Of a DNA stretch of 6,684 bases, positions 1 to 6,666 are shown one piece after another (position 1 is the first letter of the stretch; each line of letters starts with the position of its first letter). The translations under genes were made by a program, and so were the position numbers. The DNA is taken from the NCBI GenBank assembly GCA_002502625.1, contig DAPV01000015.1, positions 1 through 6,684 of the forward strand. Reading direction: 5' to 3'. Under the pieces are notes generated by a model, which saw nothing but the letters and a program-made list of their open reading frames with translations, made no database searches and was not told where the DNA came from. The DNA is from Euryarchaeota archaeon UBA125 (GTDB lineage: Archaea > Thermoplasmatota > Poseidoniia > Poseidoniales > Thalassarchaeaceae).

Positions 1-51
1 ATTTCAACAATTCCATTGGGAATATATGATGTAGGTTTGATTTTACAGAAT

Positions 52-690
52 TTATTGTATTAATCCACGCCTAAAAGCTCTAGTTAAATCTGAACCAGGA
101 AATTGATCTTCAGTCTCCCGATAAACAGTTTTCATATTACTTATGAAATTTGCATTATCTGTAACTAAGAGTAACCTTTCAATCCCGGGGTCTTCTTCAC
201 CATCTAGCATTCCAAGAATAATTTCCATTGTTTTCCTTGCTCCTTCCCGATGTGGATATGAAAAAACATCCATAGAGATAGGTGCAAGAGCAACAACTCC
301 CCGAATTTTACTTGATGCAATTTGTTCAAACATTGAATTGTATGATTTTTCTAATAGTTCACGACGATTAAGATCTTGATTAGGTCTACGACAATCAGGT
401 CCTACAACATGAATTAAATGTTGAACTGGAAGATTAAATGGAGAGGTAGAAACAGCAGATCCAACGGAACATGGTTGCAAATTCATAGCACGTTGGCCCT
501 GAGCAATTTGAGAACATGCTGCCCTAAGTTCATCACCAGCAGCATTGTGGATTCTTGCATCAATTCCTTCTCTTCCAGAAAGCCTATTGTTTGCTCCTGT
601 CACCAGAATGTCACATTCTACCTTGAGCACATCTCCGATTAAGATACGTAGTTGCGCATGCTTGCAATCACGTACTATGAGCGTGTCCAT
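52..690 (-). CDS. Macro-domain (Appr-1''-p processing type) protein, candidate ADP-ribose binding/hydrolase
   Basis: A 212-residue protein that is essentially one cytosolic macro domain; no signal peptide or membrane segment is visible. Seen: a beta-strand and Gly-Asp pair near the start (LIGDV, residues 17-21), the adenosine-binding strand and loop LVTGANN (29-35), the GID/IH segment (42-48, GIDARIH), the C-x-x-G-x-A motif (C74, G77, A79), the strand LIHVVGP (92-98), and the phosphate-loop region APISMDVFSYP (136-146). In the MacroD-like family the catalytically implicated Asn and Asp lie ten residues apart; here N34 and D44 fit that spacing. Such proteins bind ADP-ribose, and many remove mono-ADP-ribose from proteins or deacetylate O-acetyl-ADP-ribose. 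Odd points: the usual GGGG is GREG (39-42), the first Asn of NAAN is Thr (T31), and the usual STG of the phosphate loop is SMD (139-141). Binding or activity may therefore be altered. The ATG start at 690 is supported by a TATA-like element about 25 bases upstream. The family call is firm; the enzymatic role is inferred. Confidence 0.88.
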   Translation of the reverse strand: MDTLIVRDCKHAQLRILIGDVLKVECDILVTGANNRLSGREGIDARIHNAAGDELRAACSQIAQGQRAMNLQPCSVGSAVSTSPFNLPVQHLIHVVGPDCRRPNQDLNRRELLEKSYNSMFEQIASSKIRGVVALAPISMDVFSYPHREGARKTMEIILGMLDGEEDPGIERLLLVTDNANFISNMKTVYRETEDQFPGSDLTRAFRRGLIQ

Positions 691-710
691 ATCTCGATGC
701 GACAGGGCGA

Positions 711-720
711 TTTGTTATAG
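711..720 (-). promoter_or_regulatory. Candidate archaeal TATA box for a leaderless macro-domain transcript
   Basis: On the minus strand this reads CTATAACAAA, preceded by a purine-containing GAAACG that could serve as a BRE. Its centre lies about 25 bases upstream of the ATG at 690. Archaeal transcription usually starts about 25 bases downstream of the TATA centre, so the RNA would begin at or next to the start codon. No Shine-Dalgarno sequence is visible before this ATG, which agrees with a leaderless message. Found by eye; no start-site data. Confidence 0.45.
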
Positions 721-795
721 TCGTTTCATTGAAAATAACATTTTTTACTTTTGGACCCGATTCATTCAACACCAATGCGAAACCCCCGGTAACCA

Positions 796-3700
796 ATGAG
801 AGGGGCCCGCGTCATCCTATTTCTTCTCATGTTACTCATTTCACCATGGTCGACGATTTATAGTGACGATTCTGTATTTCATTCTATAAATTCCCCGAAT
901 TATTCTGATTTTGTTAATGATGAGACAGTCGCAGTTCCGATGGGATTCCATCATTCTACTTATGTCAACTATAGCGATGTAGCAATTGTAATTAATAATC
1001 GTAGTACTGATAGTGTATTAATCGGGAATGCATTTGCATCTGCTAGAGGAATTCCTCCTGAACGGATATTCCTTTTGACTAACGAAAGCACACCTACTAG
1101 TGAAACAATTAATTCAGATCAATTTGATACTTATTTTGCAGATCCTATCCGATTAATGATTCAGCAAAGAGGTCTTTTTGGCGATCTAAATTATTTGGTC
1201 ACCACCAAAGGGGTACCATTACGAATAAATGGAGGAACCAACATACGTGCATCATTTGATTCGGAACTAGCTCTCATAGATTCGGGACAATTTGGAGCAT
1301 TAATTCATGGATCTTATTGGGGAGAACATGAATACGGACCTTGGTCAAATGATAATGGAGACGAATACGCTACATTTTCTTCTGAACCGGTCCCAGAATT
1401 TCGTCGTTCTGAACAAGGATTCTACATTGTAACACGCCTAACAGGTTATGATGTTGATACTGCAATGGCTCTGATAGATAAAGCGAACAATAGTTTTGGT
1501 TCTCATGGACAAACAGTCTTGGATTTAGCAACAAATAGAAATGGTTCAGGGTATAAGTTCTGGAATGATGCTCTATATTCAGCGCATAGTCATCTAAATC
1601 AGACTTTAGGCATGCCAGTTTTATTTAATCAGAATTCTACCTTTGTTAGTGGAGAAAGTAACGTTATGATGTATGCATCATGGGGTAGTAATGATGATTC
1701 TTGGAATAATCAACAACTTCCTGACAATGACTTTGATACACCAGATGGATCATCTTCATCTGGAATTCGTTCATGGTCATCTTCTACCTCCACTTTCTCA
1801 GCCGGAGAGACATTAGAGTGGGATTATGATTCAAACAATGCTGCAGCTAGATTGAGTGTTGAATCATCACAATGTTCTGCTACAAATGGAGAGAATACAA
1901 ATGGATTACTTGCAGAATATTTTGATAATCAAGGAATAAGTTACAACTCTTCCTTTATGCCTGATTTGAATGGAAGGGTGCCAAATCATGTTCGCTCTGA
2001 ATTAAATATCAATTATGCTTCATCAAATTCTTTTTGGCCAGGATTAGATTCTAGATTTTCAGATTATTTTTCAGTTAGGCATTCAGGAGTTTTGACAATT
2101 CCAGAAACAGGAAATTGGACATTTTACTCTAATGCAGATGATGGTGTATTGGTTTGGATAAATGATGAATTAATCGTGAATAATTCAGGGGTACATGGTA
2201 TGAGAGAAGTTAGTGGGTCAATGGAATTAGAACAGGGAGAGCATATTTTCAGGTCAGAATTTTTTGAACATGGCGGGGGGGCAGGCCATATTGTTTCTTG
2301 GGAGGGACCAAATCAAAGCAAACAGGTCATTCCTTCTACATCATTTACTAGGGCACTGAGTTCCCCAGTTAGGAGTGACGTTTTGGTTCATCATTGGGAC
2401 TTTGAAGCTGGCAATGGGACAATAGTTGAGGACTTAATAGGAGGAGATAATCTTACAATGACTGGAAATCCCACTTGGCAAACATGTTTGCTAGGAAATT
2501 GTATTTCTCTAGACGGTATTGATGATATTTTAGAAGCAGATGTTGACGACCGTCTTGGTGATTTTACCATATCTCTATGGGCAAAGGCAAATCATACTGG
2601 TCAGAGTAGATATTCATCTGTAATTGCGGTAAATGATGTAGGTGGAGATTCTGATTCATTCCAAATTATGACAAGCGGTTCTACACCAGGGGTTTGGCAA
2701 CTTTATCACAATCAAACATATGATTTTGGAACGGTTAGTGCATCTGAATGGGTTCACTTCGTAGTCGCAAAAGATGGGGATAAGTTGATGCAATATATGG
2801 ATGGAATTCTAGTCGGAAATATCACAATTCCTAATGGCAGTATTGATGAAATTGATTTGTACAAATTTGGAGTAAATCGAGCAGGAAATACTCATTGGTC
2901 AGGCTTGATCGATGAAGTACAGGTTTGGACCCAAGCTCTTAATTTGTCTGAAATCACTCTAGTAAATGGAGAAGTTGCTTTAGATTGCCCATATTTCTCT
3001 GCCAGTGGGCAAGGACCTAGTTCAATTTGGCAAGAATATGAATTTGGTGTAGAGAACATGGGGCATGCATGGACATTGTCTTCTACAGCCCAATTGATTG
3101 GAGAAGTTAATGCTGATTGGACAATGAAGGTCGAAGGTCTCGATTCAAACGACAATCTTCTTTCTACTAATTTTTCAAATTCTAAAACAATCACGACCTC
3201 ATGGAGTAATAGCGACTTTCGATTTCGTCCACATCAAAATGTAACAAAATTGAACATTTCTATAGAAATTGAAATTCAAAACGTTTCTAGGCATGGAGTA
3301 ATTTATCTTGATGATGTAGAACTTATGATTTTACGACCCCATATGCAATGGGTAGATGGATCTATTGCAGAAACTGCAGTATCAACAGGAGGGAGATCAT
3401 TCACATGGGGTACAGATTATGGACAGAGTTTAGTGGCAGATCTTCTAGAAGATGGAGTTTCAGGAGTCAAAGGATATGTGTATGAACCATATCTTACTGC
3501 TGTTTCATATCCTGATTTGTTGACTTCATTTTATGCTTCAGGATATAATTTAGGAGAATCATATACTGCATCTAATGGATATTTATCTTGGATGGGGGTG
3601 ATGGTTGGAGATCCTAAGATGTCTCCATTTTCTAATCGTTTACATGACATTGAAATTCGCAATATATCGGTGTTATCAAGACCTTCTGTAGGAGCTTCAT

Positions 3701-5898
3701 TTGATGTTCAAATTGATTTAGCAAATATCGGACCTTCTCCGGCAAATGGTTGGATTGAGGTAAGAGAAAGGGTAGGGAATAGAGTCTTGACGAATGTGAG
3801 TATTTCTTTACCTAGTGGAGATCAATCAGGTTCAGTTAGAGAATTAAGTATCCCAACAGTTACAGAATCAACGGGTTTTGTTGAATTACAAGTTCGATAT
3901 ATCGCAGATAATGGATTGAGACATAATTCCAGTTCCTATGTTCAAGGCTTTTTACTAAGTGAACGAGTGCTTAGCAATAACGTTGCTTCTACAATAGTAG
4001 AGGTAAATGGTCCTCCAAGTATTGATCTTATTGATTGTTCATCATCTGTTGCTCCAAGAGGAAGTACGGTTTCTTGTTGGATTGATGTTAGTGATGAATT
4101 TGGAGTAGAATCTGCATTTTTCACAATTAATGGGGATAATGAATCTGTGATTTTTGAAGGAAATGCAACTTCAGGTAATGGAATACGTTGGACGATTTTC
4201 TTTGATATTCCTGGATCTTCATCACTGGGTCTTCATGATCTGTATGTTGAAATTACAGATATTGACGGGCTTATGGATTTTGCAAATGAATCTGAAATCC
4301 TTGAAGTAATTGATTCACCTTCAATTTGGTATGGTATTCATATTCAAAATGCTGATGATTCATCATGGTCAGGAGATAGCATTCTTCCATCGGGGACACC
4401 TTTTGGAATGTATAGAGGTGTTCCTACACTAGTTAGAGCGTGCGTAGAAGACGTAGACCATAATCCACTTAATGAACAACCTATTTTCTTATTTGAGCGA
4501 GGAGAAATATCTTCATTACAAATACTTCCTAAGGACAATTCATCCCGATTTCAATGCTATATCGCTACTTTGGAACTAGGATTAGATGAACCTCTATCTC
4601 CATTTTTAGCTCGTTTATCTGATTCAGATGGAAATATCATTACTACTCGTTCAGTATTGGTTGAAAATATCCTTCCATCTATACAAGCATCATTTCAACG
4701 AGAAAATATCGAATCGATGATTGGTTTTGGAGTAGGAAACGAATCTATATTGGTATCAGTAAATGATTCAGATTCTCCTATTTCTCAAATTGTTGGCCAG
4801 ATAGAGTATACATGGCCAGAACAGGCTCCTATTACTGCTCCTTTCTCAACGTTCGGAAATGGAACGGCAGAACGGATACCCTTACTTCAACCCAGTTCTG
4901 GTTTATCTGCTGGTAATCTTGAGATTCGAATTTCTGCTATTGATTCGGACTCTGGACTTTCAGAAATTAATTTCCAAGTACCAATTGAAACTCGCCCACC
5001 ATCTGTTGATGAAGCGGTTTTGTGTTTGAATGGAGAAGTTCTCACGATAGAAAATGGTACAGAACTTATTAGAGGAGAATCGATGTTCCTAGTTGTACCT
5101 ATAGATGAACATAGGCCGATATTACAGGTGCGCCCCTCTTTACGTCAATCTGGTTGGAGTGAATCTCTACTACAATCTTCATCAATTCCAGAAGGATGTC
5201 CCATTTCGCCTTACATGTATTCAATTGATCTTCCTAATGATTTAATCGAAGGAAATGCAACTATAGTCATTATCCTATCTGATATTGATGGTTTAGCAAC
5301 AGGTTGGACGGAAGATGTTAGAATTGTTTTCCCACCGCCTTCGATTCTAGATGTCAGTACTCCAAATAACGGCAAGGTAGGTGAAGAAATTCATATTGAA
5401 TTCAAAGTTCGGGATGCAGATGATCTGAATAATGTTGTATGTTACATTGATATTCTAAACAAGAATTCTACAATAGTATACCTAGAACAGACTCCTAGTT
5501 TAGACGGTGAAATATTGGTCACATGGACTCCTAGTCGGCCTATGGAAGAAGTAAATATTTCAATAATTTGTGAAGATGGAATGAAGAGATTTGATTCCTG
5601 GAATTCTGAATCTTCAATGAACATTACAGGAACCATTCTTGAAATCCCCATAGAAGTAATTGAGGATGAGGAGATTGATAAATCATCACAGGGTGAGATT
5701 GTAGCAATATTTATTGGAATCAGTTTACTATTTTTGATAATTTCAACAGTATTTGTTTGGATATCTAGGAAAGAAACAGATAACCAACTTTCACCTTGGG
5801 AAATCGGTGGAGTGCTTGATGCAACTCAAGTGGAATTAAATGAGGAATTAGATCCTCAAGATGCAGTTGAATTATTAGAAACGAATAATTTGAGTTAA
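796..5898 (+). CDS. Giant membrane-anchored surface protein: TIGR03790-like core interrupted by PA14 and LamG domains, plus CARDB and Ig-like modules
   Basis: 1700 residues, probably exported and displayed on the cell surface. Visible in order: signal peptide (1 to about 23, hydrophobic ILFLLMLL, likely cut after IYS); first part of a TIGR03790-like core (about 57-305: VAIVINNRS, VTTKGVPLRI at 135-144, SFDSELALI at 153-161, YASWGSND at 293-300); Ser/Thr-rich linker; PA14-like domain (370-517, with GLLAEYF, YSNADDGVLVWIND and GEHIF); LamG/concanavalin-like domain (530-722, with WDFEAGNGT, LDGIDD and LIDEVQVW); another beta-sandwich (about 735-846, ending VIYLDDVEL); the core's second part (855-946: GVKGYVYEPYL, GYNLGESY, VGDPKMSPF); CARDB-like domain (949-1070); about five Ig/cadherin-like modules (1072-1618); membrane helix (about 1635-1657) followed by SRK; acidic tail to 1700. 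PA14 and LamG domains often bind carbohydrate, so a glycan-binding or adhesion role is plausible, but TIGR03790 has no known activity. Close to 38 N-x-S/T sequons lie outside the membrane. The ATG follows directly after an in-frame TAA at 790-792, so no earlier start exists; no strong Shine-Dalgarno is seen. Confidence 0.85.
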   Translation: MRGARVILFLLMLLISPWSTIYSDDSVFHSINSPNYSDFVNDETVAVPMGFHHSTYVNYSDVAIVINNRSTDSVLIGNAFASARGIPPERIFLLTNESTPTSETINSDQFDTYFADPIRLMIQQRGLFGDLNYLVTTKGVPLRINGGTNIRASFDSELALIDSGQFGALIHGSYWGEHEYGPWSNDNGDEYATFSSEPVPEFRRSEQGFYIVTRLTGYDVDTAMALIDKANNSFGSHGQTVLDLATNRNGSGYKFWNDALYSAHSHLNQTLGMPVLFNQNSTFVSGESNVMMYASWGSNDDSWNNQQLPDNDFDTPDGSSSSGIRSWSSSTSTFSAGETLEWDYDSNNAAARLSVESSQCSATNGENTNGLLAEYFDNQGISYNSSFMPDLNGRVPNHVRSELNINYASSNSFWPGLDSRFSDYFSVRHSGVLTIPETGNWTFYSNADDGVLVWINDELIVNNSGVHGMREVSGSMELEQGEHIFRSEFFEHGGGAGHIVSWEGPNQSKQVIPSTSFTRALSSPVRSDVLVHHWDFEAGNGTIVEDLIGGDNLTMTGNPTWQTCLLGNCISLDGIDDILEADVDDRLGDFTISLWAKANHTGQSRYSSVIAVNDVGGDSDSFQIMTSGSTPGVWQLYHNQTYDFGTVSASEWVHFVVAKDGDKLMQYMDGILVGNITIPNGSIDEIDLYKFGVNRAGNTHWSGLIDEVQVWTQALNLSEITLVNGEVALDCPYFSASGQGPSSIWQEYEFGVENMGHAWTLSSTAQLIGEVNADWTMKVEGLDSNDNLLSTNFSNSKTITTSWSNSDFRFRPHQNVTKLNISIEIEIQNVSRHGVIYLDDVELMILRPHMQWVDGSIAETAVSTGGRSFTWGTDYGQSLVADLLEDGVSGVKGYVYEPYLTAVSYPDLLTSFYASGYNLGESYTASNGYLSWMGVMVGDPKMSPFSNRLHDIEIRNISVLSRPSVGASFDVQIDLANIGPSPANGWIEVRERVGNRVLTNVSISLPSGDQSGSVRELSIPTVTESTGFVELQVRYIADNGLRHNSSSYVQGFLLSERVLSNNVASTIVEVNGPPSIDLIDCSSSVAPRGSTVSCWIDVSDEFGVESAFFTINGDNESVIFEGNATSGNGIRWTIFFDIPGSSSLGLHDLYVEITDIDGLMDFANESEILEVIDSPSIWYGIHIQNADDSSWSGDSILPSGTPFGMYRGVPTLVRACVEDVDHNPLNEQPIFLFERGEISSLQILPKDNSSRFQCYIATLELGLDEPLSPFLARLSDSDGNIITTRSVLVENILPSIQASFQRENIESMIGFGVGNESILVSVNDSDSPISQIVGQIEYTWPEQAPITAPFSTFGNGTAERIPLLQPSSGLSAGNLEIRISAIDSDSGLSEINFQVPIETRPPSVDEAVLCLNGEVLTIENGTELIRGESMFLVVPIDEHRPILQVRPSLRQSGWSESLLQSSSIPEGCPISPYMYSIDLPNDLIEGNATIVIILSDIDGLATGWTEDVRIVFPPPSILDVSTPNNGKVGEEIHIEFKVRDADDLNNVVCYIDILNKNSTIVYLEQTPSLDGEILVTWTPSRPMEEVNISIICEDGMKRFDSWNSESSMNITGTILEIPIEVIEDEEIDKSSQGEIVAIFIGISLLFLIISTVFVWISRKETDNQLSPWEIGGVLDATQVELNEELDPQDAVELLETNNLS

Positions 5899-5934
5899 CG
5901 AAGGGTTCAATTCTATTGTCTTGCTAGGGTTACT

Positions 5935-6168
5935 ATGGCTACCGGGTATGTCCTGATTAATGTTGAACCAGGATATGAGTTTTCTGTCTATGAATCGATA
6001 GGAAAATTCGATCAGGTTGCAGATTCAACCTTACTGTTTGGAGATTACGATTTGATTGCAAAGGTAGTTGCTGAGGATATGGCTTTGATAGCTCAATTTG
6101 TAGTCGAAAACATCCGCCAAATCGAAGGAGTTCAAAATACGAAAACTCTCGCTGGCGCAGAAGTTTAA
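5935..6168 (+). CDS. Stand-alone Lrp/AsnC ligand-binding (RAM) domain protein
   Basis: A 77-residue cytosolic protein that matches only the C-terminal effector-binding domain of Lrp/AsnC regulators (AsnC_trans_reg type). Seen: the opening strand GYVLINVEPG (4-13), a helix, the strand-turn signature LLFGDYDLIAKV (33-44) that carries the family's G-[DE]-Y-D-[LI] motif, a second helix (AEDMALIAQFVVENI, 46-60) and the closing IEGVQNTKTL (63-72). No helix-turn-helix region is present, and 77 residues is the usual size for the stand-alone form. Such proteins typically assemble through this domain and may bind amino acids or modulate partner Lrp proteins; its ligand here cannot be read from sequence. 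It starts 36 bases after the surface-protein gene on the same strand, so co-transcription is possible, though a weak T/A-rich stretch (TTCTATT, 5911-5917) could also be its own promoter. An AGGGT at 5926-5930 is only a weak ribosome-binding match. Family assignment is confident; role unknown. Confidence 0.87.
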   Translation: MATGYVLINVEPGYEFSVYESIGKFDQVADSTLLFGDYDLIAKVVAEDMALIAQFVVENIRQIEGVQNTKTLAGAEV

Positions 6169-6240
6169 TCACTTTCGACGCACGTATCCACCCTCGGAAA
6201 TCGTCAAAAATCCACTATTTTGGAGACGTATCACGGTTTT

Positions 6241-6257
6241 CGGGAAAATATTCATAA
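6241..6257 (+). promoter_or_regulatory. Candidate archaeal BRE/TATA promoter of the MC1 gene
   Basis: The stretch CGGGAAAATATTCATAA resembles a BRE (CGGGAAA) followed by an A/T-rich TATA element. Its centre near 6250 predicts a start site near 6275, leaving a 5' leader of about 20 bases that would contain the Shine-Dalgarno sequence at 6282-6288. This fits a gene transcribed separately from the RAM gene upstream. Found by eye, without transcript data. Confidence 0.45.
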
Positions 6258-6278
6258 CCTAGGAATGGAGCAGGCTAG

Positions 6279-6297
6279 TTTGAGGTGAAACTCAAAT
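6279..6297 (+). promoter_or_regulatory. Strong Shine-Dalgarno sequence inside a small hairpin at the MC1 start
   Basis: GAGGTGA at 6282-6288 is an excellent match to the archaeal 16S 3' end and lies 7 bases before the ATG at 6296, fixing the start. The same bases sit in a perfect 6-bp inverted repeat: TTTGAG (6279-6284) pairs with CTCAAA (6291-6296) around the loop GTGAAA, with one further possible G-U pair (6278/6297). The stem takes in the first half of the ribosome binding site and the first base of the start codon. The ribosome binding site is secure; a regulatory role for the stem is only a possibility. Confidence 0.7.
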
Positions 6298-6562
6298 GAG
6301 TGAGAAGAAATACTTCGTACTAATGGAGAACGGGAAGGACACCAGCACGGTGTACCACAACAAGCAGCCCCGCCAAGCAGCCCTAAAGGCAGCTAACAAG
6401 GGACACAATAGCATTAAGTTGCGCGAACGCGGAACTGACAAAGTGCATGTGTTCACTGGCGAGAGAAAACAGGTGCCAAAGCCTGCTAGCGCCCCAGCAT
6501 GGCTGAAGGGCGACACGGTCTGGAAGGCCAATGTCAGCAAAGTCGGCATTGAACGCCTTTGA
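6296..6562 (+). CDS. MC1-family archaeal chromosomal protein (DNA-bending architectural protein)
   Basis: An 88-residue small basic protein that I recognise as MC1, the non-histone chromosomal protein known from Methanosarcina (about 93 residues) and other euryarchaea. MC1 binds DNA as a monomer and bends it sharply, helping to compact the chromosome. Seen: the strand KKYFVLMENGK (4-14), the highly characteristic KQPRQAALKAAN (23-34), LRERGTDKVHVF (42-53) and PAW (67-69), with Lys and Arg spread throughout and a second Trp at 76. All hallmark segments are present in order, so it looks intact. The start is fixed by a strong ribosome binding site. The gene is GC-rich (129 of 240 bases G or C over 6301-6540) compared with about 30% in two 60-base samples of the large surface-protein gene. 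This may reflect codon selection for high expression or a different origin. It probably has its own promoter, and T-rich terminator-like sequence follows. Confidence 0.93.
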   Translation: MSEKKYFVLMENGKDTSTVYHNKQPRQAALKAANKGHNSIKLRERGTDKVHVFTGERKQVPKPASAPAWLKGDTVWKANVSKVGIERL

Positions 6563-6635
6563 TAGGTTGCTAACCATCTCCCAAAGCCCAAAAGGGCACA
6601 AATAGTCCTCGTCCCAATCGTCGGATACCCTCGAT

Positions 6636-6666
6636 AGGGGACGAATACCCCTTTTTCATATTTTTT
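6636..6666 (+). terminator. Probable terminator of the MC1 transcript
   Basis: AGGGG (6636-6640) can pair with CCCCT (6648-6652) around a 7-base loop, followed at once by T-rich runs (6652-6657 and 6661-6666). Archaeal RNA polymerase terminates mainly at U-rich tracts, so the T runs are the stronger evidence and the 5-bp stem is secondary. It lies about 75 bases past the MC1 stop codon. The rest of the 3' flank (6563-6635) shows no gene, only small inverted repeats: GGTT/AACC at 6565-6575 and GCCC/GGGC at 6586-6597. Confidence 0.5.

Noticed and set aside
1..63. Possible C-terminal tail of a plus-strand gene entering the window (20 open codons in frame 1, stop TAA at 61-63), which would overlap the end of the macro-domain gene.
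   Set aside because: Too short to recognise, and an open run of 20 codons occurs by chance. The first 51 bases show nothing else I can support.
143..642. Overlapping plus-strand open frames opposite the macro-domain gene.
   Set aside because: The minus-strand product shows the ordered macro-domain motifs; the plus-strand translations show no coherent domain.
5698..5898. Possible archaeosortase-type (PGF-CTERM-like) anchor at the C-terminus of the surface protein.
   Set aside because: No PGF tripeptide precedes the helix, and a 43-residue acidic tail follows it. This fits an ordinary single-pass membrane anchor rather than a processed sorting signal.
5957..6172. Minus-strand open frame of about 71 codons opposite the RAM gene.
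   Set aside because: It lies over a clear RAM-domain protein, lacks promoter or ribosome-site support, and has no recognisable motif.
6206..6224. Small inverted repeats (AAAAT/ATTTT and TCCA/TGGA) after the RAM gene as a terminator.
   Set aside because: The stems are 4-5 bp, overlap each other and are not followed by a long T run.
6182..6232. Repeated ACGTATC (6182-6188 and 6226-6232) upstream of the MC1 promoter, as a possible operator.
   Set aside because: Only 7 bases match, and there is no dyad symmetry or further copy, so it could be chance.
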